Positions 1-11,500 of a stretch of DNA of 64,000 nt are shown in pieces; position 1 is the stretch's first letter; each line of letters starts with the position of its first letter. Origin of the DNA: Paragordius varius (lineage: Eukaryota > Nematomorpha); the NCBI GenBank assembly GCA_964247055.1, contig OZ176056.1, positions 3,472,001 through 3,536,000 of the forward strand. Reading direction: 5' to 3'. The notes under the pieces are model-generated. The model was not told the origin of the DNA. It did no database searches and saw only the letters and a list, made by a program, of their open reading frames with translations. The translations under genes were made by a program, and so were the position numbers.

Positions 1-959
1 TAATATAATTGTTAGAGCTCCGAAAGTTATCCACTTTTTAACCCCTTATGACTTATGGAATATGCAAAAAGCATGAAAACGACTATAATTAAAAATTATA
101 AAAAAATATCCAATGCTTTAATAAATGTATTCGTCATTTTGTGAACGGCATTAAAATTTTGTAGCACATAAATATTATAATATTTAAAATTCAAAAATCA
201 ACAATATTATTTCCCTTCCAAAAAAGTAAAATTCGGTATCAAACCAATATATTCTAAAATAATATAAGCGACATGCGATCAAGCTAAAAAGTGTTTAAAT
301 AATATTTTTCAGTTTTAAAATTTTAGATGATTTTAAGTACCAATTATGCTTCAACAAATTAAATAAATTTTTAAAACAACGATGTTTAAATTTTAAATGC
401 GAATAACTAGCTCTATTAAATATCGCTTTTTTATTTATATTAAAAACACTAGATCATCTCAACGAATATCACAAATGAGTTGAGTCTCAACTTTAATATA
501 ATAACTGGATATACCCGACACATATGGGTGTGACTTAGTCAAAAAATAATTTTAAGTAATCTACAAAATGGAAAATTTGACAAATAAAATGATTAGAAGT
601 CGATGAAACCATTACCGTGCTTAATTTTTTCGTCCAATTAACATCCGTTTGCGTTTTTTGATAAATTATAAAAAAACACTATTTATAAGACATAAAAATG
701 AAGTTATAGGAATATTTTAATAAATATGATAGTAATGTTCAGCATCACCGACTTATATGGATAAAAGTTTTTATATATATTATTACGCTTTAATAAATTT
801 TTGCTAAAAATTAAATTTTTATAAAAAATATGTGTGTTTAAACAGCTAATATTAAACTCTAGCCTATATTATCTCGCAATCTCAGCATCTTTGTGTTAAT
901 ATTAAAAGAACTGGCCCATTTCACAGTGTCCACAAAATATAATTTGCTGAAATTATATA

Positions 960-1130
960 TTATATATTGATAGGAAAATGTATCAGGATTATCATTCGCT
1001 CTTGGTTTTGGCTCAAACCAGCGATATAAGCTAATATTCATATGCCATATAAAAAGCGAAACAATATTATTAATTTTATTTAAATGCGGGTGGCGAAAGT
1101 CCCAAATTTTTTACTTTTCTAAAATGATCC
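960..1130 (+). repeat. Dispersed repeat D, copy 1
   Basis: Shares two blocks with the right edge of the window (63700-63990): one containing TATTGATAGG...GTATCAGGATTA followed by TTGGTTTTGG, and one containing CGAAAGTCCCAAATTTTTT. The same blocks appear inverted near 2262-2380. No coding capacity or clear ends are visible. Confidence 0.5.
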
Positions 1131-1319
1131 AGTTCTAGCCGAGATTTGATAAAAATTTCTAATATATATATATATATATATATTTATTTTTTGTAAAATA
1201 CATTTTTAACAAAATTCTGTTGAAGTGTACTTAACACTTTATTATCTTTACATATTGGAAGTTTTATATGCTAGAATTTATTTTGTAAATAATTTACAGT
1301 TTTGTAAGTTTATTTAAAT

Positions 1320-1690
1320 TAAAATTCAAATATCAAATTGGGACAGCCTCAAAACACGATTGAAACGAACATACTGATATAAAAATCAAGTATATGAAAT
1401 TTTGCTGGAATGTAGCCTGAAAGCTTTTTAAAGTGAATTATTTATATTTTATAACCATAGTATACTTTTATTTGCTTGTTGCATTATTAATAAATTATAG
1501 AAAAAATGGCGGCAAAAAGTTTTAGTAAAGGTTTTTTCTGAAATTCAAAAATTTTGAGCCCCCTAAAAGACTTATGAAACCATATTTTTTTAATTGGCCT
1601 AACCTTAAATACTTTTGAGGTATAAAACTTTAAATCTCTATGTGATATAAAACTAACCCAAAATTAATGAAGTGTTAACAATATTTTTAG
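1320..1690 (+). repeat. Dispersed repeat E, copy 1
   Basis: Diverged member of a non-coding repeat recurring in the same orientation at about 6590-7035, 14360-14760, 22480-22950, 31688-31875 and 39362-39515. Shared landmarks are a GGGACAGC...AAAACACGATTGAA block followed by AACAGCTGATAT or a close variant, and ATGGCGGCAAAAA about 150 bases on. No terminal repeats are visible. It could be a decayed non-autonomous element or SINE-like sequence. Confidence 0.5.
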
Positions 1691-2971
1691 TTATGAGGAA
1701 AATGATATATAAACTTCTTTATAAATAATAATGCTGGACATTTCTATTACCTCAAATTTAATTAAATATTTATTTGTCTTCAAATTTATGTTAAAAATAA
1801 AAAGTGATTCTTTACAAGTCACCAAAATTAGAAGATAAACCCAATTCTAAATAAATTCTGAAGCTATATAAATCAGCATTATCGAATTATAAAAAAATAT
1901 TTTTATCATATCAAAAGCGTTTTTATACTGTTCTTATTATTCCTAAAAATAAAAGGGAATACGCTTCAAAAAATTTTGCTAAAATATTAATTATATTGTC
2001 ATTTTAGTATATATTTAATTTTACCAGTTTTGCTTTTAATATAACTAGGTTATTTGAGAAGCAAAAAAATGGGACTTTCTGAGCCTACACCTAATAATTA
2101 AAATTATTTATAATATGGTTAGGTAGTTTTGATATATTTTAATGATATTGAATTAAGCATAAAAATTTCACCAAAAAAATTGTTAAAATTTGTGTAAATT
2201 TTGCCATTTACTGATAGGGAGCACTTACCACAAAATTGTCAATAAATTATTTTACTCGCAAGGGCTCAAATGATAATCTTGATACATTTTTTATCAGAAT
2301 ACAATTTTATCAGGGGCTGCCTTTTATCGCAATCTCGGACTCATGTTTTAAAATAGCGGAAAAATTTGGGAATTTCGGAGCCCAACTAAACATTAATAAA
2401 AATATTTTGCATTTTTAATGTATTTTAGCGATACATTTAGAATGAACCATTTAGCTTACATAAAAAAAATTTGTTAAAAAAATGTGGGCAACTTTTTATT
2501 TTTAGATATGGAGAATTAATAACATTTTTATCACTCTGAAAACTAAAATTACCATGATAATTATACGTTCTCCTATCATATATATTTTTTTCATCAGGAT
2601 ATAATTTACCCACCGATTTCGGACGCAGTAGAAATCTTTTCTTGCATTTTGATTCAAATTTAATAAGTGCAAACTTTTATATGGTTTTACATTCCATATC
2701 ATAATATTTATCATTTAACAAGCGTTGGTCGTCAACCAACCAATTCGAGCCCAAGGATCCGCACACATTATTGCATTCTAGTGTTAACTTAAATATTTGT
2801 GCCATTGTTTTAATCTATAAGTTTTTAAATAGTTAAAAGATTTTATCATATTTTTAAAAGCAATAATATATTTATTGAAACCGAAGTATGAATACTAATA
2901 TTTTTTACATATATACCTGGATGTTTAGCAAAAATATTTATTCATTCGTTTGCACCATATAGTATCCGATC

Positions 2972-3530
2972 ATGTCAAAGAGTGTAAGCCTCCAGAAAAC
3001 GCAAAAGCGAAAACAATTTCCCTCAAGCAATGCTCAACAAAAGAATAAAAAGGGCCAACCACAAGTTGGAGGAAAGAAAAAGAAATCAGCCAATCGATTT
3101 ACCATTGATTGCAGTAATCCAGTAGAAGATGGAATTTTGGATGCGGCCAATTTGGTATTCATATATTTTTATAAATAAGGAACAATATTTGAAAGAGCGC
3201 ATAAAAGTTGATGGTAAAACTGGCTATAAGGGGAAAGATTTAACTGTTGAACGCAACAAAGCCAAAGTTATTGTAGTTGCCGAGATTCCTTTTTCAAAGA
3301 GGTTTGTTTTTTTATTTTATGTTATTCTTTTTATAATTTGAATTTAATATATCTATCACATAATTTTACACTTATAATATAGGTACCTGAAATATTTGAC
3401 TAAAAAATATTTGAAAAAACACAATTTGCGTGATTGGCTTAGAGTTGTAGCAAATACTAAAGATAGTTATGAATTACGTTACTTCCAAATCAATAATGAG
3501 GAAGGTGACGAAGAGGACGAAGAAGAATAA
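2972..3530 (+). CDS. RpL22: 60S ribosomal protein L22 (eL22)
   Basis: Component of the large cytosolic ribosomal subunit. Coding exons are 2972-3154, 3180-3301 and 3383-3530, giving 150 residues. The N-terminus is Lys-rich, followed by the family core: [19 protein letters not shown], then [15 protein letters not shown], then [18 protein letters not shown], and [20 protein letters not shown]. It ends in the usual acidic tail ([10 protein letters not shown]). The start is the first ATG in frame, and an AATAAA lies at 3569-3574. Intron 1 (3155-3179) is only 25 nt, begins GT and ends AG, and must be removed to join NL to EQ exactly as in other L22 proteins. Intron 2 is 81 nt. The sequence shows an intact gene; identity is near certain from the family alignment. 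Confidence 0.97.
3155..3179 (+). other. Ultra-short (25-nt) intron in RpL22
   Basis: Begins GTATTC and ends ATAAG. Without removal the frame runs to a stop at 3176-3178 after seven non-homologous residues. With removal codon 61 (TTG) joins GAA in phase 0 and restores the conserved DAAN-L-EQ segment. There is little room for separate branch-point and pyrimidine signals; the only pyrimidine run is five T in the middle. Confidence 0.9.
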
Positions 3531-3574
3531 AGCAAAAAATGATTTATTTTCAAATTTTCTATCTATCCAATAAA

Positions 3575-6500
3575 TTAAGTTTGATACCTACCATTCAATT
3601 TACAGAAGATATATTATAAAACATAATCATTTATCTTTTTTTCATTCAAATTAATCTAATTGACCGAATTAAAGTTACCTAACACTTATTTTAATATATT
3701 TTAGCTTTATTGAAAATAATTTTTCCCTTGATGTATGCATAATTTATTATTTTTTAATTACGCTGGGCAACAAATTTTAGTACCATTAAACTTTGAAATT
3801 TATTTCATTAAAGTACATTTATAGATTATCTGAAAAAAATGGTCCAACACCTAAGAATTTTTTATTATTAGTGCTTATCTAATTGGCCCCGATTTAACAT
3901 CAAAATCGTTTTCTATATTAAGAGTTTTAGAAACAGAGCCACATATTTTATATCATTTGAAAAAGCGCACAAAACCGAAACTCTCGAATGGTTGTTAGTC
4001 ATTTATTTCAATCTGATGTAAAATTTATTTGGCTTTATGGATCAAAAATTTTCACCCTTATATAAGTCAAAAATTTTCAACCAACTAATATAAAGATCAT
4101 ATAAATTGGTTTAATATATTATTGGGTTTACATTAATATAAAATTAAAAATCTTTGAAAAAATTTTTGGTTTACTAGTTTAATAAAAATTATTATTAACA
4201 AAAATTATCTAGTGGATACTAAGATGCATAATTATAACTGTAAATTTATTACACAATGGCTATAAAAAAGAATACCTTAAACTATATTTCTAATCTTTAA
4301 AATTTTGAAAATGTCATCTAAAAGAAATGATAATATTGATATAATGGATTTTTTTAAGACCAAAAAAATAAAAATAGCTGTTTTGAATGACATAAAAGCA
4401 ATAATTGTGTTTTAATCTAAAAAACTTTATAAGGTCATTAAAAAAAGTTTAAGCTATTTTCAGCTATTAGTTTAAAAAATATAATTAAAAAACGCTCTCG
4501 CTTCGCAGGTTTGTCGCTTCCTATGTCCAATTAACTAGCGATTTAAAACATTTGTATGCATTTTGAGTTTTCATTACTCTTTCAAACGATATATTCCGAA
4601 TGGTAATTTATTGTAAATTTCCAACGAAAAATATTTTTTAGTTTTGATAAAGAGGCCCATAATCATAAAAATCATATTACACAAAATTTTTAGGTGGTAT
4701 TATAATTTTTATATCAGATTCACTCTTAAAATGATAACAATAATCAGAAATGCAAAAAACAAGTGGCAGAAAAATTTGTTGTCTAGCGTTATATATAACA
4801 TAACCTTGTTCTCTTTGGTATTTTTAATTAAACTTAATCTTCATTATAAACGGGAAATATTCTAAATGTGTCAAAAACTTTCAAACTTTTTTAAGACTGC
4901 GATTATAATCAGGGTAAATAGTGACCCCAGACTTTATTGATATTTTTAAAAAACTATAGAAAGAAACGGCTGTGATATAACTTTATGTTTCTAAATTAAT
5001 AAAAATTATATGTAAGCCGAAATACATATAATTTAGTTTTAAGAAAAAAGTTTAATATCAAACTACTTTGACGCCATTTTTATTTTACAACATTTTTGTA
5101 TATCGTGTTAATTTAATTCTAACGCTAAAATTATAGTTATATTTATTTAAATCCTATCTAACATTGATATAAACAGAAAAGTGCCTTTTTACATTATATA
5201 TTAGCTAATGCACACATGTCATATAAACTTAATTGTACCTGTTTATCCATAAAATAAGTAAACATCAAGTTTTTTTGATTATAACTTTATTAATTTTGGT
5301 AATCAATGTTTAAGTGCAAACTTTTGCAATGGTATATTTTTATATTCGATTTTAAACAACCCTGTGGTCCCCAAAGACCCCAATTTCAATCAGAAGATGT
5401 GATGAATGTGTTGTATCCACCCAAGTGTTAAAAAACATTTATTTGTGTTGTTAAGCCCTTAAAAACCACATAAATTTTATAATTGATAATTTAAAATAAC
5501 TGTTGAAGTTTGAGGGTAAAGGTTGAATCTGTGTAGCAGCTCATTGACGAATCTTTTTGGTTGTTTAATTTTTTTGATTACACACACACATACATATATA
5601 TATATTCACTGAATAGTCGATCATCCAATAATTTTTATTGGTAATTTTTGATATTACTTTAAATTTTTTCAGTCCGGAACTACCACTATTCTATAGAAAG
5701 TTGCGAAACCTCCATTTAAACGAGTTGTAGTCATTAAAAAACCTTAAAAGGCATGTCCAAAAAAATATATTTCATGTCTTAAGGGCCATTATGCAGATAA
5801 AATGTTTATAGCTGTTTGACAGATTTGCAGATATTTTAACGATATAAGTACCAAAAAATGCAATAAATAATTGCCATAAAAGAGGACTTTTATAGCCGCG
5901 TGGCATTTAATCCATAAAACCTTTAAACCATATTATTACTTTCTGCAAAAATTGGAGCCAAACAGTTTAAATTAATGTTTAAAAATTATTTTTTATCAGG
6001 TATTATCATTTAAATTAGTAAGGTGCTATCCAATGAAATTAAATATCAATTAAATCTTTTATTACGACTATCATTAACCCTACCCTATTTAGTAAAATTA
6101 TAAGGTTTTGCCCCTTTGACGGTAAAATTAAATATTTGTAATGTAAACGATGAGAAAATATAAAAACTAAGCAAGGATTATTATATCTCAAACAACTAAT
6201 TATTTAGTTTTATACAGCCTCGTTTTGACATATGAAAGTTAAAAAAAGATGAATACCTGCAAAAAAATTTAATTAAAGGTGTTTTCGGGATGCTAAATTT
6301 TTATATGGAAAGATATTGGAATGTTGGTTAGTTGTTAAGAAACTATTATTATAGATTATTAATCATTTTGGTTCGTGATTTAGGGTTTTTTAAATGGACC
6401 ATGCAAAAATGATATTAGTTTTTGCCGTAAAAATTTTACTCATGGCTGTTTTATACCAACCAAAAATATTTTTGGGATATTTTATCGAATAGTGGGTGAA

Positions 6501-8442
6501 AACGATGATGGCTTTGCAATTTCAGTGATTAAAACAGGCTTAAAACTTATTAAGCATTCACAATGTTTACTGTTGCTCATTAACACATCATTACCTCTCT
6601 TTTAGGGCTTTATCCCAGCGCGCAATTTTGTCAATAACAGTTTTAGAAGTTATTGTAAAAATTCAATTATCAAACGTTTTTCCTACGTATTATAAAAAGC
6701 TTATATTAGTTTTGTGAATTCTAGAGTTTAAAATTGGGACAGCTGCAAAACACAATTGAACCGACCAGCTGATATTAAAATCAAATGAATGCTTTTTAAA
6801 TTATTTACATTTCCTACATTTATTTTCCAGTTATATTAGCGATTAAAAAAATTTATACAAATTGCGGCAAAAACTTTGAGATGAAAATTTAAATTTATTA
6901 ATGCACCTTAGAAAGACTAAAAAAGCATAGTTTTAAATCTGGCTTAATGGCTTAAATACTTTTTTTAATCAAATTTCAAATCGTTATGGGAAATAAAAAT
7001 ACCTCAAAAGGTAATGGAGTGTTGAAACTCAGCAACCCTTTATAATTTGTTATGAATTATAATAAATTATTGTGGATGGACTTTGGAATTTTATGGGCTG
7101 ATGGATAGGGAAAGCAATGTTTAATGATGGAGAATAAACACTTAAAACTACAATGTTCCAAAAAAAGCAATTCGGCTCAATTTCATAATGTAAATTAAAT
7201 AAATGCATAAATCTTAAGTCTTTCTAGATAAATATTAAAAATTTTATTAAAAGTGCTGTGTCATTTAACTTTTGAGCCCTTATCGCTTTATAACTAATAC
7301 ATTATCAAAGCCGTTAAAAAATAATTATTTAGCAGATAAAAGTTTCAACAGTTTATTGCTTGTAAATCCGTAAAGATTGGAATTCGTTTTAAAAAAATAT
7401 ACCGCAAATACCTGGATCGGAACTATGACCCAATTATATACCATCTAAAGTGCTATTCATATACAGCTCAGAACAACGTGGGCTCCAAAATTTATGCCCA
7501 GCCCTACTAAATTTTTTCAATATAAAGGCAAATCAAATAATTCGAAAATATTATAAAACCATAACTATTTAACAATTGTGTTGATAAGACCAATCGCTAA
7601 CATATTTTTTAAATGATTAGATAAGTGGTCAGATAAATTTTATCTACATTCCTATGAATGTTGCCCTCCTATCATTTTTACTTTTGCTAGAAAAGAAATT
7701 GTCGCATAAATAATATTCCAAATTTGGCTCGTACATAATCCTACGCGGGAAATCAAATGAATAAATTTTTTAGCTTAATTTTTTTCATTAATTTTCATGA
7801 AAGACACGTTAAACTAAAAAGTATATTCAAAAAACTTATCACGTTTGAATTTAAAATTAGTTATCTGGTATTTATTTAATACAAAAGATATAACTAATAT
7901 GATTTAAAAAAGGATACACAACCACAATGGCTCCCCAAAGGGGTCAACGCCTTCCAAGAGGCGCGTAGAATTTAAAGAAGGCGCGAAAAATTTAAAAATT
8001 AAAAAATAAAACTACAGACAAATTGAAGGATTTCAAGTACGGATTAACAAGATTTGTCACCGATATGGAAAAAAAATATTTCATAAATTGCAGATACAAA
8101 GATCTCAATGATTGAACTTTTTAATTCTATAATATATTTTACAATTTATATCTTGGTTTTTTTATAAAAGGGAGCGCAAGAATTTTTATTTTCAATTTGG
8201 TGGGGCGTGTATGAAATAAGGTTGGTTACCACATTACAATTTAATAAGTTTAAATTCGATAAATATATCACGAAAAAGGTTTCAAGTATTTTATAAAATG
8301 GATGTACTGATTACTTTTAGAAACTACAACACAATTTAAACAATTAAGCCAACCATATTAAATGCGTTATCTTCAATTGAACTCAGTTTTTAATATAAAA
8401 AGTTTTTCCGTACAAATTAAACACAGAATGATGGTTAATAAA
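3575..8442. other. Long intergenic stretch without a recognised gene
   Basis: About 4.9 kb between the RpL22 and collagen-like genes. Holds dispersed repeat E copy 2 (about 6590-7035). A patch at about 7920-8215 contains GGCGCG-type motifs and may be a worn hAT-like non-autonomous element, but its ends do not match well enough to call. The rest is low-complexity AT-rich DNA with no coding signal I can support. Confidence 0.5.
6590..7035 (+). repeat. Dispersed repeat E, copy 2
   Basis: The longest clean copy together with the one at 22480-22950. Landmarks in order: a TTTATCCCAG...CAATTTTGT block, AATTATCAAACGTTTTTCCT, AAAAAAGCTTATATT-like sequence, GGGACAGCTGCAAAACAC, then ATTGCGGCAAAAACTT. 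No open reading frame. Confidence 0.55.
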
Positions 8443-8546
8443 TTTATTTATTAAACATCAATGCAAAATATAGGGGGTGTATTATTATTTATAAAAATCT
8501 AGGATGAATTGACTTGCAATACATTTCTTCCAGATCATGTGTCCCA

Positions 8547-11500
8547 TCAATTACCTGAAAAATTAAAAATATTAGCGGTATTAGTTATATATTTATATTT
8601 TTAAATTAAATTCTTAAAATTGATTAACTACAAATTATGTTTAAATACATATTTTTTTATAAGGCTTATTTCAAATTTGACGACAAAATAAGTAAAAACC
8701 AAATGACTTTTTTATAAATACCACCATATTACCTTAATTCTTCATAATAAAAAACCAATTATTTTGAGATTTATAAAAATTAATGTTTACTTTTAAAAAT
8801 TAGTCTTTTAGTTTTTACATTTGGTTTTAATATAATTTGATTAAATACTGTGTATAACAAATAATTTAGGTTTTAAATCATTTTCCCAAAATAAAATTAA
8901 ATGAATGATTTTTTTAGAATAAATTTTGCGACAAATAACTGTGTCTAACCGGGTTGTCCTGGCATACCATCTTCATCATTTCCTGGTAAACCGGGGTTGC
9001 CAGCACCCCATCCACCACCTAAAAAATATTTTTTTTAGTTATAATTTTTTACTATATACCTCGTTTTACAATAAGTTTTTATTTAATCTTTGTGGCAATA
9101 ACTTATCGAGAGATTTGGAAATTATTGTTTTTAATATTTCATTAACAATTATCAATATTAATTTTAAGTTTTTTTCTTATTTTGAATTGTTTTATGATCG
9201 CAATCAAATAGAAAGATTAAAGAAAAACTGGAATTTAGTTTGAAAATATTGGTTTTAGGTAATATTTAGGATTTTAATTTTAAACATTATTATCAAAATA
9301 ATGTTTAAAAATTTCTAACCAGGAGCTCCGGGCATACCAGCTCCTACATTACTTCCAGGGTTTCCTGGTAAACCGGGGCCACCTGCGCCCCATCCGCTAC
9401 CTAAAAAGCAAAGTTTAAACAAAGTTTAAAACCTATTAAAACTTAATATATACAGTCATGTATCCTTTATTTTAATAAAAATTTATTTTTTTCCGTTAAA
9501 TTGGTGTAAATATTTGGTAAAGAATGGAAAAAACAAGAGCTCTATGGTAATTCTTATACTTTTTTGATGTATATGATATTGTTTGTTAATACCATAGAGC
9601 TCTTGTTTTTTCCATTCACTAAATATTTATACCCAAACGAAAGAAATTTTTTTGAGAAAATAAAGGATACATGACTGTATATTAAAACTATATAAATCTT
9701 AATCATGTAAGAATATGTATCAATTTCTAAATATATTACATTTACAATGAACTAAAAGTCTAATTTTTATTCTTGTTATAAAAATAGATCAAAAATCTAT
9801 ATTCGCTGAATTTATATGCTAATAAAGGTATAATCGTAAATTTGAAATTCAAAAAATTGATTATTTAGGACAAGGAAAAATTGGAAAATAAAAATTATAT
9901 GTACCAGATGCACCAGGTTGGCCGGGATATCCGCCACCACCTCCTAAAAAAGAGTTTTTTTAATAATTCCAATTTTAAGATAATATTAAGCGATCTCGTG
10001 TTTTACTCTCCTTATTTTTGACTTGGTTAATATTTACATTTAAAATATTTAATATAAAACTTTCCAAAACTTATTTGTTTTGTATAATAATAATATTTTA
10101 AACAAATCAAATCTTTTGACACATACTGCAGTAAAAACTGAAATTATACAGACAAAAGGTGAAAATATAAAGACAAATATTTTTTTTATTAATAGACGAC
10201 CATACTTTTTAAATCTAGATTTATATCAATATAACTCATTGTTTAAATGGAGAGTGTGTGAAATAGAGATATATAATACTTATACAATCAATTTTATATT
10301 TTAATTTTGTAGGTAAATAGCTTATAATGAGAATAAAGTAAAGTATGGTAAAAATTTGTCTTTATATTTTCAACTTTTGTCCGTATAATCTCTATTTCAT
10401 AAAAAGTCAGAAGATATTTATTTATATACTTGCATAATCAATTAAATTAAAATTGAATTGTTTGCAAAATCCTTTTAGAAATCTTTTTCAAAAATTTAAA
10501 TACTAATTTTTTTACTATAACTGATTAACTTGTTGCATATTATGAAATAGATATGTGCATATTTGTACAATCAATTATGAATTTTATCTGCGAAAATAAA
10601 AAAAATATTTAAATATAATACCAGGAGCTCCGGGTTGACCAGAACTTCCGCCATAACCCCCACCATTTCCTCCTAAAAATATAAAAAATATAAAATATAA
10701 TTTTCAATCTTGATTAATTAAGAATTACAGCGAAAATTGAAATTATACAGACGAAACGTTAAAACAAAGCAAAATATTTTTTTTCAAAAGGATTAAATTT
10801 ATAGAAATATGTCTTTTAAATATAACTTAATGTTTATTGCAAGATATGTCTTTTAAATATAACTCAATGTTTATTGCATGTATGAAATATAAATGTAAAT
10901 TACAGTAACGCAATTATTATTTTCCAAATTAATAGCAAAAACCATTTAAAAAGTATATAGTAAAAAAAATATTTGTTCCAAATGTTTTTAAGTGTTTTGC
11001 CGCCTGTATAATTTCAATTTTTACTGTTAAAGATGCGACTACTATTAGAGATTTCAATAATTTAATTCAGATTAGAATACAGTAAATTAGCAGAATATAC
11101 CATAACAATTAGAATTAAATTAAAACAATATCTTAACCGTCCGATTAATGTAAGTTTTGTAAATATAACAATTTTTTCCCATTTTTAACATACAGATTTT
11201 GCATAGTAAGTAAGTGGATAATTAAGTAAAAACAAATACTCAAAATCATTGGCTTAATATTTTATACGCTATATTGCATTTTTTTCTGAATTTAAATAAT
11301 GGATTATTTAAGCTTAACAAATTAAAAGCATATATGATATTCTGGTTTTTAGGATTATCAATATATTTCGTTACGAATAATATATGATTGATCGTTTCTA
11401 TTATGGTAACCACTTTACGTTTTTGAATAAAAATGTGCAACTCATGAATTTGGTTAAGCGCTAGAATATTAAAAAACCATTTTTGGATAATATATATATA

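Larger units (their letters stand above)
1..2971. other. AT-rich intergenic stretch with old dispersed repeats, no gene seen
   Basis: No open frame here shows a recognisable domain, splice partner or signal peptide. It carries a copy of dispersed repeat E (about 1320-1690), copies of repeat D in both orientations (about 960-1130 and 2262-2380) and a short AT dinucleotide run near 1161-1183. The rest is low-complexity AT-rich DNA in which I see nothing. Confidence 0.6.

Noticed and set aside
4644-4865. Small open frame with hydrophobic C-terminal half
   Set aside because: AT-rich low-complexity codons, no signal peptide with a clear cleavage site, no splice partner, surrounded by repeat-like sequence.
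7920-8215. Possible hAT-type element with GGCGCG motifs
   Set aside because: Candidate ends (ACAACCACAATGG and the inverse of GTGGTAACCAACC) match poorly and no target duplication is visible; kept only as a note in the intergenic entry.
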